The position numbers and the translations under genes are program-made. DNA of 64,000 bases from Acidovorax sp. A1169 (lineage in GTDB: Bacteria; Pseudomonadota; Gammaproteobacteria; Burkholderiales; Burkholderiaceae_C). Location: assembly GCF_030704685.1 (NCBI RefSeq), contig NZ_JAUZDX010000001.1, positions 372,001-436,000 on the forward strand, given 5' to 3'. Positions within the stretch are counted from its first letter, which is position 1; each line of letters opens with the position of its first letter. Positions 44,418 through 57,189 of the stretch are shown one piece after another. Under the pieces are notes generated by a model that worked only from the letters and a program-made list of their open reading frames with translations, searched no databases and was not told where the DNA came from.

Positions 44418-45377
44418 CTATGGATTGCGTGGCCCCACGGGCTGCAGCAGCACCAGCAGTGCTCCTGCGCCGCCATCCACGGGCCGGGCCTGCACGAAGG
44501 CCAGCACCTCGTTCTTCTGCACCAGCCAGCGCTGCACCCGGCCCTTGAGCACGGGGCTCTTGCCGGGCGAGCCCAGGCCCTTGCCGTGCACCACACGCAC
44601 GCAGCGCAGCCCGTTGCGGTGGGATTGGCGGATGAACTGGCCCAGGGCCTCGCGCGCCTCGTCCACGCGCAGGCCGTGCAGGTCGAGCTGGCCCTGGATG
44701 GACCAGTAGCCCGAGCGCAGCCGCTGCGTGACCTGCACGCCGATGCCAGTGCGCCGGTAGCTCAGCGCGTCGTCGGTGTCGAGCAAGGTGCTCACGTCGA
44801 AGTCGTCGCTGATGGATTCGAGCAGCACGCGCTCCTCGTCCAGCCAGTGCTGCAGCGGCAGCGGTTGGGGCAGGCGGCGCTGCAGGCGCGCCAGATTGCG
44901 CACGCGCAGCGGGGTGATGGGGCCCACGCTGCGGCTGAAGAACTGGTTCTCGGCCTCCTGGCGCGCGGCGGCCTGACGCCGGGCCTGCTCTTCGGCTTGC
45001 TCGCGTTCGTGCTGCTCGCGCAAATGGCGGGCCACCGTGGCCAGCTCCTGCAGGTCGGTGATGCGCTGGCTGGCGCGCCGGGGTGCGGGGGCCGTCCGTC
45101 GTTTGGGTGTGGCCGTGGGACTCGGTGCGGTGGCTGGCGGCCGGGGCACGCGCGCCGGTCGGGCAGCCGCCAGGCGGGCCGCTGCCGATGCGCGCCGTGC
45201 GGCGCGCGTGGGTTCTGGCACCGGTGGCACCGGGACGGGCAGGGCTGCAGCCAGGCTGGGGGGCAGGGCCTCCTTGCCTGCGGTATTGGCGGCACGGGCC
45301 AGGGCTGTCTGCAGCGCGGTGGGGGCCGCCGGCCGTGTACTGGGCGAGGGCGGGCGCACCGGTGGTGCCGGGCTCAC
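44418..45377 (-). CDS. Smr-domain protein
   Basis: A 319-aa protein with a C-terminal Smr domain (about 230-310): [20 protein letters not shown] with the LDLHG motif and [21 protein letters not shown] with HGKG. Smr domains are nicking endonucleases, acting on DNA or RNA; this is the stand-alone (SmrA-type) architecture, as no MutS is fused. The first 100 residues are Pro/Ala-rich and low-complexity. The start is the GTG at 45377 overlapping the radC stop (GTGA), so the two are translationally coupled. Confidence 0.87.
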   Translation of the reverse strand: MSPAPPVRPPSPSTRPAAPTALQTALARAANTAGKEALPPSLAAALPVPVPPVPEPTRAARRASAAARLAAARPARVPRPPATAPSPTATPKRRTAPAPRRASQRITDLQELATVARHLREQHEREQAEEQARRQAAARQEAENQFFSRSVGPITPLRVRNLARLQRRLPQPLPLQHWLDEERVLLESISDDFDVSTLLDTDDALSYRRTGIGVQVTQRLRSGYWSIQGQLDLHGLRVDEAREALGQFIRQSHRNGLRCVRVVHGKGLGSPGKSPVLKGRVQRWLVQKNEVLAFVQARPVDGGAGALLVLLQPVGPRNP

Positions 45378-46087
45378 ATCAGCCCCTTCTCGGCCATCGA
45401 TAGCGCTTGGCCCGGCGCCACGATGACGTGGTCGAGCACGCGCACGTCGATCAGCGCCAGCGTGGTCTTGAGCGTCTGGGTCAGCGCCTCGTCGGCGCGG
45501 CTCGGTTGTACGCTGCCGCTGGGGTGGTTGTGGGCCAGCACCACGGCGGCGGCCTGGTGGTGCAGGGCGCGCAGCACCACCTCGCGCGGGTAGACGCTGG
45601 CCTGGGTCAAGGTGCCGCGGAACAGTTCTTCGAGCGCCAGCAGGCGGTTCTGGCTGTCCAGGAACAGCACGGCGAACACCTCGTGCCCCTTGGCGGCCAG
45701 GTGCAACTGCACATAGTGCTTGACGGTGTCGGGCGAGTCGAACACCTCGCGTTCGCGCAGTTGCTGGGCCAGGGCACGGCGTGCCAGCTCCAGCACGGCC
45801 ACCAGCTCGGCGCGCTTGGCGGGGCCTAGGCCCTTGATGCGCGCCAGGTCCTCCGCACTGGTGTGCAGCAGGCCGGCGATGCCGCCAAAGCCCCCCGCGA
45901 GCTTGCCGGTGGCGGCATCGCGCACCGGTGGGTCGAGCAGCTCTTGCGCCATCTGCAACACGCCTTTGCCCACAATGCCGGTGCGCAGCAGAATGGCCAG
46001 CAGCTCCGCATCGGCCAGCGCGGCGGGGCCGCGCGCGAGCAGTTTTTCGCGCGGCTGGGCGTCCGGGGGAAGGTCTTTGATGGCCAT
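45374..46087 (-). CDS. radC: RadC-family JAB-domain protein
   Basis: A 237-aa protein. An N-terminal helix-hairpin-helix part ([27 protein letters not shown] and [17 protein letters not shown]) precedes the MPN/JAB domain with the metal motif [14 protein letters not shown] at about 185-198. RadC was linked to DNA repair but its role is disputed; the JAB metal site is intact. It overlaps the Smr gene and diverges from fkpB. I use the ATG at 46087, where [16 protein letters not shown] begins as in other RadC proteins, over an ATG 39 bases upstream. Confidence 0.93.
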   Translation of the reverse strand: MAIKDLPPDAQPREKLLARGPAALADAELLAILLRTGIVGKGVLQMAQELLDPPVRDAATGKLAGGFGGIAGLLHTSAEDLARIKGLGPAKRAELVAVLELARRALAQQLREREVFDSPDTVKHYVQLHLAAKGHEVFAVLFLDSQNRLLALEELFRGTLTQASVYPREVVLRALHHQAAAVVLAHNHPSGSVQPSRADEALTQTLKTTLALIDVRVLDHVIVAPGQALSMAEKGLM

Positions 46088-46175
46088 GGCTTGCAGGTAA
46101 TATGGGTGACTCGGACACCGAGCCATGGGGGATTGCCCGTTTTTCTACAATAGAGGCCAGTTTATCGGGACTTTC

Positions 46176-46640
46176 ATGACCTCTACCGCCACAGCCCTTC
46201 CCACCATACAGCCGGGCTCCTTCCTCACGCTGCACTATCGCCTGGCAGGTCCGGCGGGGGATGTGATCAACACCTTTGCCGACAAGCCGGCCACGCTGTC
46301 GCTGGGCACGGGCGAGCTGTCACCCGCCATGGAACAGCACCTGCTGGGCCTGGTGGAGGGAACGCGCGCTACCTTCGAGCTGCCTGCGGGCGAAGCCTTT
46401 GGCGAGCGCAACCCCGACATGCAGCAGTGGGTGGCCAAGAAGCTGCTCAACGAACTGGGCAGTGCCGACGAAAAGTACAGCCCCGGCGATGTGGTGCAAT
46501 TCCCGACTCCGGACGGCATGGGCAGCTATGCCGGTGCGGTGATGCAGGTGCGCGAGGACGGTGCCGTGCGCTTTGACTTCAACCACCCGCTGGCCGGCCA
46601 GCCTGTCACCTTCGAAGTGCTCGTGATCGGAATCCTCTGA
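46176..46640 (+). CDS. fkpB: FKBP-type peptidyl-prolyl isomerase (SlpA type)
   Basis: A 154-aa cytoplasmic PPIase of the SlpA/FkpB type. It contains [20 protein letters not shown] at about 15-34, [18 protein letters not shown], then an insert-in-flap region and the C-terminal [20 protein letters not shown]. The [11 protein letters not shown] helix and the NHPLAGQ signature are diagnostic for the group. The TGATG overlap with ispH repeats the E. coli fkpB-ispH arrangement; no lspA lies before it here. Start at ATG 46176; an upstream in-frame ATG at 46125 is judged false. Confidence 0.93.
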   Translation: MTSTATALPTIQPGSFLTLHYRLAGPAGDVINTFADKPATLSLGTGELSPAMEQHLLGLVEGTRATFELPAGEAFGERNPDMQQWVAKKLLNELGSADEKYSPGDVVQFPTPDGMGSYAGAVMQVREDGAVRFDFNHPLAGQPVTFEVLVIGIL

Positions 46641-47635
46641 TGCAGACCCCCCAGGAAATCCTACTGGCCGAGCCGCGTGGCTTTTGCGCCGGCGTGGACC
46701 GCGCCATCGAAATCGTCGAGCGCGCGCTGCAGAAATTCGGCCGCCCCATCTACGTGCGCCACGAGATCGTGCACAACACCTATGTGGTCAACGACCTCAA
46801 GGCCAAGGGCGCGATCTTCATCGAGGAGCTCTCGGACGTGCCCCCGGGCGCCACGCTGATCTTCAGCGCCCATGGCGTGAGCAAGGCGGTGCAGGAAGAG
46901 GCCGTGGCGCGCGGCTTTTCCATCTTCGACGCGACCTGCCCGCTGGTGAGCAAGGTCCACGTCGAAGTGGCCAAGCTGGCCAAGGAAGGCTACGAGTTCA
47001 TCATGATCGGCCACAAGGGCCATCCCGAGGTGGAGGGCACCATGGGCCAGCTGGACCACGGCATCCACCTGGTGGAAGACGTGGCCGACGTGGCCCGCGT
47101 GCAGCCCAGGCAGACCGTAAAGCTCGCCGTAGTTACCCAGACCACCTTGAGCGTGGACGATGCCGCCGAAATCTCTGCCGCCGTGCGCGCGCGCTTTCCG
47201 CAGGTGCGCGAGCCCAAGCACCAGGACATCTGCTACGCCACGCAGAACCGGCAGGACGCCGTCAAGGTGCTGAGCCCCCAGGTGGACGTGGTCATCGTGG
47301 TGGGCAGCCCCACCAGCTCCAACAGCAACCGCCTGCGCGAACTGGCCGCCAAGCTGGGCACCACGGCCTACATGGTCGACAGCGCCGAGGAATTGCAGGC
47401 CGAGTGGTTCACCGGCGTGGCGCGCGTGGGCCTCACGGCCGGCGCCTCGGCCCCCGAGATCCTGGTCCGGCAGGTCATCGACCGCATCAAGGCGCTGGGC
47501 GCCGTTTCGGTGCGCACCATGGCGGGCATCGAGGAAACCATCAAGTTCCCGCTGCCCAAGGGACTCAAGATCGATGCCGCCACAGGCTTCGAAATCAAGG
47601 AGCGCCAGCCCGAGACAGGGCCATCCGGTCATTGA
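46640..47635 (+). CDS. ispH: 4-hydroxy-3-methylbut-2-enyl diphosphate reductase
   Basis: IspH makes isopentenyl and dimethylallyl diphosphate at the end of the MEP pathway. The 331-aa protein has the three cluster cysteines C16 (PRGFCAGV), C100 (FDATCPLV) and C198 ([11 protein letters not shown]), the His residues of VRHEIVHN and IFSAHGVSK, and catalytic Glu in [11 protein letters not shown]. This is the host's own isoprenoid route, which is worth noting because a separate, degradative HMG-CoA reductase lies at 55841. Confidence 0.96.
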   Translation: MQTPQEILLAEPRGFCAGVDRAIEIVERALQKFGRPIYVRHEIVHNTYVVNDLKAKGAIFIEELSDVPPGATLIFSAHGVSKAVQEEAVARGFSIFDATCPLVSKVHVEVAKLAKEGYEFIMIGHKGHPEVEGTMGQLDHGIHLVEDVADVARVQPRQTVKLAVVTQTTLSVDDAAEISAAVRARFPQVREPKHQDICYATQNRQDAVKVLSPQVDVVIVVGSPTSSNSNRLRELAAKLGTTAYMVDSAEELQAEWFTGVARVGLTAGASAPEILVRQVIDRIKALGAVSVRTMAGIEETIKFPLPKGLKIDAATGFEIKERQPETGPSGH

Positions 47636-47653
47636 AATCCGGTAAGTAGGTGC

Positions 47654-48349
47654 TCACAATGCGACTGCCGTGCCGCTCCACAGGTCCAGCGGCGGGTCGG
47701 CCGCCACCGCGCGCAGGATGTCGGTGCGCGAGATGAAGCCGGTGAGTCGGCCCGTGTCGTCCGTCACCGGCAGGCCGGGCAGGCCGGTGTCCAGCAGCAC
47801 GGCCGCTACGCGGCGCAGTTCGGTGTCGGCCGCCACGGCGGGCACGGGGCTCACCATCACCTCGGACACGGGCCGCCGGGCCAGGTCGATGGCCTGCTTT
47901 ACCGCGCCGGGCTCGGGCAGCAGGTCCAGCGGCGCCATGTCGGCACGCAGCAGCAGGCCCACCACGCGGCCCTGGGCGTCCACCACCGGCGCCTGTGCCA
48001 CATGGTGCTCGGCCAGCGTCTGCCAGGCGGCGTTGACTATGGCGTCGGGCTGTACGGTCAGGGCCTCCAGGGTCATCACGTCGCTGACCAGCGTCAGCGG
48101 CTTGCGCACCTGCTGGGGGCCTTGTTCCGTTTGGGCATAGGCGCTCACGGCATCCTGCAGGCGCAGGTTCACGGGCAGCGCGGCGGCGCCGGTGGGGGGC
48201 GTAGGCAGGTCGGGCTCTCGTGCCTGCACGTCCAGCGAACGGGTGCGCAAAGCCTGCGGGCGCTGCACGCGCCGCACCGGTGCAATGGTGGCCAGGTTTT
48301 CAGGCCCGCCACGGTACATCTGCCCCGAAGGGCCGAACACAAAGAACAT
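47654..48349 (-). CDS. Two-CBS-domain protein
   Basis: A 231-aa soluble protein. The N-terminal 70 residues are unique (FFVFGPSGQMYRGGPENLA onward); then come two CBS modules, VSDVMTLEALTVQPDAIVN at about 88-106 and VSEVMVSPVPAVAADTELRR at about 161-180, each followed by a variant of the PVVD/GLPVTDDTGRLTG loop. CBS pairs bind adenosine nucleotides. The start has the strong site AGGAGG 7 bases before the ATG. It converges with ispH. What it regulates is unknown. Confidence 0.86.
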   Translation of the reverse strand: MFFVFGPSGQMYRGGPENLATIAPVRRVQRPQALRTRSLDVQAREPDLPTPPTGAAALPVNLRLQDAVSAYAQTEQGPQQVRKPLTLVSDVMTLEALTVQPDAIVNAAWQTLAEHHVAQAPVVDAQGRVVGLLLRADMAPLDLLPEPGAVKQAIDLARRPVSEVMVSPVPAVAADTELRRVAAVLLDTGLPGLPVTDDTGRLTGFISRTDILRAVAADPPLDLWSGTAVAL

Positions 48350-48523
48350 GCGAGCAACCTCCTGCGGGCACGCCCGCAACAAGCGGCGGCCCATGCCCAT
48401 GTTATCGGCAGCAAAATGGCCTGGGCACAGCCCAGGGTGTATCCGTTTGTGTGCTGCGGTGCGCAACGGGGCATCTACACTCCCAGTTTGTCCTGAACCG
48501 GGCCTTCGGGCCTCCGCATTTCC

Positions 48524-50822
<2,299 letters not shown>

Positions 50823-50850
50823 TGCAGGGCGGCTGCATTCCTTGAACGAG

Positions 50851-50873
50851 ACGGGCCTGCGGGCCCGTTTTTC
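50851..50873 (+). terminator. Rho-independent terminator after serS
   Basis: The stem ACGGGCC-TGCG-GGCCCGT (50851-50868) is followed by a run of T, starting 29 bases after the serS stop. It is GC-rich and short-looped, a standard intrinsic terminator. Confidence 0.75.
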
Positions 50874-50997
50874 ATGCCCGCAAGAGGCCGCGGTGGCGTG
50901 GCAAGCAGCATCCTGCGCGTTGTGGTGCAATCCGCTTCCGATGCAGGCCGCCTTGCGGCGGCATCGCCACAACACCTACCCACCAGGACCGACTCCC

Positions 50998-51510
50998 ATG
51001 ACCTACCCCATGCACACCTCCAGCATCCCCGTGTTCCGCCAGATGCTGGGCGCCCTGAAGGACGTGCTCGCCAAGACCGAGGCCCATGCCACCGCGCGCA
51101 AGATCGAGCCCGACGCGCTGCTGCAGGCCCGCCTGTACCCCGACATGTTCCCCATGGCGCGCCAGGTGCTGATCGCCTGCGACTTCGCCAAGGGCGTGTG
51201 CGCGCGCCTGGCTGGCGTCGAAGTCCCCTCGTTCCCGGACGGTGAGCACCCCGGCTTTGCCGAGCTGAACGAGCGCATCGACACCGTGCTGGCCTTCATC
51301 GAAGGCCTGCCCGCCGAGAACTTCGCGGAAGCCGCCACGCGCCAGATCACCCTGCAGCCCGGCACCCCGCGCGAAAAGCAGTTCCTGGGCCAGGCCTACC
51401 TGCTGCACTACGGCCTGCCGCAGTTCTTCTTCCACGTGACCACCACCTACGCCCTGGCGCGCCACAACGGGGTGGAACTGGGCAAGCGGGACTATATGGG
51501 CAAGGCCTGA
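50998..51510 (+). CDS. DUF1993 domain protein
   Basis: A 170-aa soluble helical protein. It starts MTYPMHTSSIPVFRQMLGAL and contains LYPDMFPMARQVLIACDFAKG at about 46-66 and FFHVTTTYALARHNGVELGKRDYMG near the end. These match DUF1993, a member of the DinB-like four-helix bundle clan, of unknown function; the histidines in LLHYGLPQFFFHVTT could bind metal as in DinB. Upstream is the serS terminator, downstream the tRNA-Ser gene. Start at ATG 50998, which has the sequence ACCAGGAC before it. Confidence 0.83.
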   Translation: MTYPMHTSSIPVFRQMLGALKDVLAKTEAHATARKIEPDALLQARLYPDMFPMARQVLIACDFAKGVCARLAGVEVPSFPDGEHPGFAELNERIDTVLAFIEGLPAENFAEAATRQITLQPGTPREKQFLGQAYLLHYGLPQFFFHVTTTYALARHNGVELGKRDYMGKA

Positions 51511-51532
51511 ATCTCAATGCACGCTGCGCTCG

Positions 51533-51562
51533 TTGCAGAGCGCAAAAAAAGCCTGCTATAAT
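51533..51562 (+). promoter_or_regulatory. Promoter of tRNA-Ser
   Basis: TTGCAG at 51533-51538 and a perfect TATAAT at 51557-51562, 18 bases apart, 18 bases before the mature tRNA. The -10 box lies in the loop of the inverted repeat AAGCCTGC (51549-51556) / GCAGGCTT (51564-51571). Confidence 0.8.
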
Positions 51563-51580
51563 CGCAGGCTTCGACACATA

Positions 51581-51670
<90 letters not shown>

Positions 51671-51675
51671 CTGAC

Positions 51676-51715
51676 AAAGCCCCGTGCCATCGCAAATGGC
51701 ACGGGGCTTTTTCTT
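51676..51715 (+). terminator. Rho-independent terminator of tRNA-Ser
   Basis: Stem GCCCCGTGCCAT (51679-51690), loop CGCAA, stem ATGGCACGGGGC (51696-51707), a perfect 12-bp stem extended by AAA/TTT pairs and followed by a T-rich run. Placed six bases after the tRNA CCA. Confidence 0.9.
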
Positions 51716-51900
51716 TTGCCCATCGTGTCCGTGCCAGGGCTAACCTGGTGCGCCTCCATGGGCCGTGGGGATCGCGAGGCATGTTTGCTTTCTGCATCTC
51801 ACCCGTTTGTCGCTATCTCTTGCGTTCTCTTCGTGTGAGAATTTGTAGGTAGATTCACTCACCCTGCTTTGCCAGTTCCTGACGTCAAAAGGATGTGTTC

Positions 51901-52536
51901 ATGATGCTTCGTAAAACTGCCGCTGCCTTCGCTTTTGTCGCTGGTGCGGTCATGATGTTTCCCGCCCACGCCGCCGACCCTGCCGTGTTCGACGCGGCCA
52001 CGGGCCGCCTGCGCTTTCCCATCCTGCAGATCGACGGCAACCTGAAGTTCCGCGACGTGGTGATCCAGCTGGTCTCGCCCGGCCAGCTGCGCCTCAACGA
52101 TGCCAGCGTGGGGGCGGACATCAGCTTCACCTCGGCAGGCAATGTGCTGCGCATTCCGCAGCTGAGCTTCGGTGGCGCGGTTTACCCCGCCGTCAGCCTC
52201 ACCACCCCTGCCTTCTCGCTGGTGAGCTTCGGTGATGTGGTCATCGATGCCGGTTCGCCCAGCAACGCCACCCTGGACGTCCGCGTCACGGCGCAGGGCA
52301 CCCCCGTGCCCCTGATCACGATCAACAACGTGCCCAGGCCCGCCACCCAGGCCGCCTTCTGCAACGACCCGTCGCTGCAGCAGGCCGTGCTGGAAAACGC
52401 CGGCGCCGCGCAGGCCACCTGGACCATGTCGACCTGCACCTTCAACGGCAGCACGGGCCGCATGACCGGCACGCTGACCATCACCACCCCCGTGGCGGCC
52501 GCCATCCCCATCGTCGCGACCTTCACCTACCGCTGA
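51901..52536 (+). CDS. Secreted protein of unknown function
   Basis: A 211-aa predicted exported protein. The signal peptide is about MMLRKTAAAFAFVAGAVMMF with cleavage after PAHAA. The mature chain has repeated hydrophobic/beta patterns (LRFPILQIDGNLKFRDVVIQ, TFTYR at the end) and two cysteines (FCNDPSLQ, STCTFNG) that could form a disulfide. I do not recognise a family. AAAGGA at 51888-51893 gives good spacing to ATG 51901; a GTG at 51895 is an unlikely alternative. It converges with the cation diffusion facilitator. Confidence 0.76.
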   Translation: MMLRKTAAAFAFVAGAVMMFPAHAADPAVFDAATGRLRFPILQIDGNLKFRDVVIQLVSPGQLRLNDASVGADISFTSAGNVLRIPQLSFGGAVYPAVSLTTPAFSLVSFGDVVIDAGSPSNATLDVRVTAQGTPVPLITINNVPRPATQAAFCNDPSLQQAVLENAGAAQATWTMSTCTFNGSTGRMTGTLTITTPVAAAIPIVATFTYR

Positions 52537-52545
52537 TCGACCCGT

Positions 52546-53532
52546 TCAGTGCGCCGTGGCCTCGATGTGGCCCGGCGCATCCACCTGCACCGTGGCATGG
52601 CCGATGGCGTGCTCCCGGCGCAGGTAGCCGGCCACCTGGGCCGGCAAGGCCAGCGGGTCGGTGCCCGGGGCCGGCGTCACGTGCACCGTGGCCACCGTGC
52701 TGTCGTCCGTCAAGGTCCAGGCGTGGAAATGGCCCACCTCGGCCACCCCGGGCAGGGCGTGGATGCCCGCCTCGGCCGCGGCCAGGTCCAGCCCCCGGGG
52801 CACGGCCTGCAGCAGCACCACGAGGGAATCCGACACCAGCCCCCAGGCCGACCGCACGACCAGCACGGCCACCAGCACCGACAGCAGCGGGTCCAGCACG
52901 GTCCAGCCCGTCACCATGATGCCGATGGCCGCCGCGATGGCGCCTACCGACCCGAGCAGGTCCCCCACCACATGCAGCAGGGCGCCGCGCAGGTTGCCAT
53001 CGCTGCGCTGGCCCCGCGCCAGGATCCAGGCGCCCACCAGGTTCACCACCAGGCCGATGGTCGCCACGATCAGCATGGGCCCGGCCATTACCTCTGACGG
53101 CGTGCGAAAGCGCTGCACCGCCTCCCAGGCGATCCAGGCCACCAGCAAGAGAAGGGATGCGCCGTTGGCCAGCGCGGCCAGCACCCGCACGCGGTGAAAG
53201 CCGTAGGTGCGCTCAAGGTCCGGCGGGCGCCGTGCCACGCGGTAGGCAATCAGCGCCAGCAGCAGGGCCGCCGCGTCGGAGACCATGTGCCCCGCATCGG
53301 CGATCAGCGCCAGCGATCCCGACAGCGCCCCGCCCACGGCCTGCACCGCGGCATAGCCGGCGGTCATCAGAAAGACAAGGCGGATGCGCTGCTCGTTGGA
53401 GGCGGTGACGGAAGGGGCGTGGCTGTGTCCCACGCCTTCTGGGTGCTCGTGGCCCCCATGGTCGTGGGTTGCGCCGGGCGGGTGGGTATGTTTGCGGGCC
53501 TGGGCAGGCCCGTTGTACCCGTGATCAAGCAT
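52546..53532 (-). CDS. Cation diffusion facilitator (CzcD/ZitB type)
   Basis: A 328-aa metal/proton antiporter that exports Zn2+, Co2+ or similar. The N-terminus is His-rich (HTHPPGATHDHGGHEHPEGV and GHSHAP). Six membrane helices follow; the metal site is LIADAGHMVSDAAAL in helix 2 and LLHVVGDLLGSVGAI in helix 5, the HXXXD pattern expected of Zn-type members. A C-terminal cytoplasmic domain with HFHAWTLTDDSTVATVHV is present. It stands alone on the minus strand between two unrelated secreted proteins. ATG at 53532. Confidence 0.92.
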   Translation of the reverse strand: MLDHGYNGPAQARKHTHPPGATHDHGGHEHPEGVGHSHAPSVTASNEQRIRLVFLMTAGYAAVQAVGGALSGSLALIADAGHMVSDAAALLLALIAYRVARRPPDLERTYGFHRVRVLAALANGASLLLLVAWIAWEAVQRFRTPSEVMAGPMLIVATIGLVVNLVGAWILARGQRSDGNLRGALLHVVGDLLGSVGAIAAAIGIMVTGWTVLDPLLSVLVAVLVVRSAWGLVSDSLVVLLQAVPRGLDLAAAEAGIHALPGVAEVGHFHAWTLTDDSTVATVHVTPAPGTDPLALPAQVAGYLRREHAIGHATVQVDAPGHIEATAH

Positions 53533-53545
53533 AGGTCAGGAAAGT

Positions 53546-54055
53546 CTAGAGATTTCCGGCAGACGCCGCGATGCGCTGGCTGTAGGTCACATAGACACTG
53601 CAGCTTTGAACCGTCGAGATGCTCAATCCATACAACTCGATGGTCGTTTTTCCTGCCGACCAGGATGCATCCTCGGACATCGAGCTTTGGTCTGTCTTGA
53701 TGGCGGGGCCGTACTTGGATGCCAGCGCCTCTCGTACCTCGCCGATCAGACGGCGGCAGTCGCTCTCGGTCTTGGATGCGGTGAAGCTCAAAAGAACCTG
53801 CTCCAGCCGGTCCTCCAGCAAGTAGAAACTGGCCTTGAAGTTTTCTCCGACGATAGGGATCGACGGAATTCGAAACTGCAAGGTGGCGCCGCTCTTGGTT
53901 CTTTCCTTGGCAGATGGCTCAATCACCGTCCCATCGGGGTAGCTGCGTTTGATGGTTTCCAGCGAGGCCCCGGCCTCTACCTTGCCCCACAGAGGTTCCG
54001 CAAAAACACCATGCGACGCCAACAGTGCAAGGGCCAGTACAGCAGGTTTTTTCAT
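53546..54055 (-). CDS. Secreted protein of unknown function
   Basis: A 169-aa exported protein with signal peptide KKPAVLALALLASHGVFA. The mature chain includes EPLWGKVEAGASLETIKRSY, RIPSIPIVGENFKASFYLLE and DRLEQVLLSFTASKTESDCRR, and two cysteines. The order looks like a periplasmic alpha/beta fold. I do not recognise the family. Start at ATG 54055 because the signal peptide begins there; the frame extends 20 codons upstream without support. It ends 13 bp after the start region of the cation transporter gene. Confidence 0.74.
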   Translation of the reverse strand: MKKPAVLALALLASHGVFAEPLWGKVEAGASLETIKRSYPDGTVIEPSAKERTKSGATLQFRIPSIPIVGENFKASFYLLEDRLEQVLLSFTASKTESDCRRLIGEVREALASKYGPAIKTDQSSMSEDASWSAGKTTIELYGLSISTVQSCSVYVTYSQRIAASAGNL

Positions 54056-54259
54056 GGGATATCTTTTCCAAAATTGGGGGTGTGATTCCACGCTGGGCAT
54101 CCTGCAAGGATGCAACAGTCGTATCTGTGCATCCTATCAAGCCTTTGCAACTGCAGCGCCGCAATCCACTGCAACGCAATTGCGCAGGCTTGCCTGCAGC
54201 GGGTGCAAACATTGACGGGGCGGGGCCAGCGCTCTGCCGTAGCTCTGACCTCGAGTTTT

Positions 54260-55684
54260 TCACGCGATTCGCTTGGTGGCATCCGCTGTCTGCGCCTGCA
54301 CCAACGCCTTGCGCAAGGCTTTGGCGAAGCGAGGGTCGGCCACCGCGCCCACGTTGAACCGTGACCAGCGCGAGGTCGCCGCGAAGTCCACCGAAAAGAT
54401 GCGCCCCGGCGCCATGACGACCTTGCGCGGCAGCATTTCCTGTGCAAAAGCCAGCGAGTCCGGCACTCCTGGCAGCGCCACCCACTGGTACAGCGACTGC
54501 GGGTTGCGCGTGAACACCTCGGCGCCCACGCCATCGAAGATCTGCAGCGCGCTGTGCGTGGCGGCGGCCAGGCGATCGCGCAGGCGCTGGATGTGGCGCT
54601 GGTAGTGGCCCTCGCTCAGGATCACGTCCACCGTGCGCTCGGCGTACTCCGAGCTGCTCACGTGGATCAGCGCCTTGAGGTCGGCAATATCGCTGGCCAG
54701 ATCGGCACCGCAGGCGATGTAGCCCACGCGCAGCGCCGCAGAAAATGACTTGGAGAAGCTGCCGATGTAGATCGTGCGTTCGAGCTGGTCCAGCGAGGAC
54801 AGGCGTGGCGCGCTGGTGGGCTTGAAGTCGGCCAGCGGGTCGTTCTCCACGATCATCAGGTCGTACTTCTGCGCCAGTTGCAGCACCCGGAAGGCCTTGG
54901 CAGCAGTCAGGTCCGACCCCGTGGGGTTGTGCGCCACCGATTGGGTGAAGAAGAGGCGGGGCCGGTGGGTGATGAGCAACTGCTCCAGCGCCTCCAGGTC
55001 CGGCCCGTCGGCCAGGCGCGGCACGCCGACGATGTGCGCACCGGCCAGCTTGAGCTTGCCGAACAGCGGGTAGTAGCCCGGGTCGTCCACCAGCACCGGC
55101 GCCCCTGGCGGCACGAAGTAGCGGATGACGATGTCCATGGCCTCGTTGGCGCCGTGCGTGAGCACGATCTGCCGTGGCTCGGTGCCTATGCCCAGGTCCG
55201 CCAGCTTGCGCACCAGGTGCTGGCGCAGGGGCTCGTAGCCGAAGCGGTTGCCGTAGCGGAAAAGCGCCCCGAGGCCGGTGCGCACCACCTTGTGGTGGAA
55301 CTTGTCCAGGCGCACGTCGGCCAGCCATTCCACGGGCGGGAAGCCATCGCCCACAGCCAGCGCTCCCGGCTCGGACTTGAGCTGCTCGCGCATCAGCCAG
55401 ACGATGTCCATGGCGCGGCCGAGCGAGCCGGCTTCTTCCTCCTTGGCCTGGGCCTTGGGTTGCGCGCGCACGAAGTAGCCCGAGCCCCGGCGTGGCTCGA
55501 TCAGGCCTCGGGCCACCAGCACCTCGAAGGCCGCGACGATGGTGTTCTTGGCATAGCCGTGCAGTTGCGCCAGCTCGCGCAGCGAGGGCAGCTTGTCTCC
55601 GGCCTGGTAGGCGCCATCCCGTATCTGCCGGTCGATGGAGTCGGCCAGGGCCTGGGTGACGGAGGCGGGCTTGGAGGCTTTCAT
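54260..55684 (-). CDS. MocR-type regulator (GntR DNA-binding domain fused to aminotransferase-like domain)
   Basis: A 474-aa regulator. A GntR winged helix (about 8-75: [47 protein letters not shown]) is joined to a fold-type I PLP domain with [20 protein letters not shown], where the second K of SFSKSF should be the Schiff-base lysine, and [12 protein letters not shown]. MocR proteins activate or repress a neighbour in response to PLP-linked or substrate signals. It diverges from mvaA across 156 bp that contain repeated half-sites, so control of the mvaA-ABC operon is likely. Confidence 0.92.
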   Translation of the reverse strand: MKASKPASVTQALADSIDRQIRDGAYQAGDKLPSLRELAQLHGYAKNTIVAAFEVLVARGLIEPRRGSGYFVRAQPKAQAKEEEAGSLGRAMDIVWLMREQLKSEPGALAVGDGFPPVEWLADVRLDKFHHKVVRTGLGALFRYGNRFGYEPLRQHLVRKLADLGIGTEPRQIVLTHGANEAMDIVIRYFVPPGAPVLVDDPGYYPLFGKLKLAGAHIVGVPRLADGPDLEALEQLLITHRPRLFFTQSVAHNPTGSDLTAAKAFRVLQLAQKYDLMIVENDPLADFKPTSAPRLSSLDQLERTIYIGSFSKSFSAALRVGYIACGADLASDIADLKALIHVSSSEYAERTVDVILSEGHYQRHIQRLRDRLAAATHSALQIFDGVGAEVFTRNPQSLYQWVALPGVPDSLAFAQEMLPRKVVMAPGRIFSVDFAATSRWSRFNVGAVADPRFAKALRKALVQAQTADATKRIA

Positions 55685-55737
55685 GCGCGGGCGATGCAGT
55701 GGTCTGGGTCGGTTCGATGGACTATGACACGGCCCGC

Positions 55738-55797
55738 CTGTACCTGGACAGTTGCACGAAGTGTCCCTGCAAACTGTACCCATTGCGACTGGTACAG
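55738..55797. promoter_or_regulatory. Repeated CTGTACC half-sites in the MocR/mvaA divergent region
   Basis: CTGTACC occurs at 55738-55744 and 55774-55780 (36 bp apart), with inverted GGTACAG at 55791-55797 and a near match TGGACAG at 55745-55751. The last two full sites form CTGTACC-N10-GGTACAG. MocR regulators commonly bind such direct or inverted repeats. TTGCAC at 55752 with TGTACC 17 bases on could be a weak promoter for mvaA. Binding is inferred. Confidence 0.5.
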
Positions 55798-55840
55798 ATG
55801 GCCTAGAGTCCGCTCCATCACATCCCGAGGACATCCCACC

Positions 55841-57124
<1,284 letters not shown>

Positions 57125-57189
57125 CAGAGCCCGCCGGCAGGCCCGGAACAAGGGCCGCCTTTTCCAATGACAACGACAGGAGACAAGAC

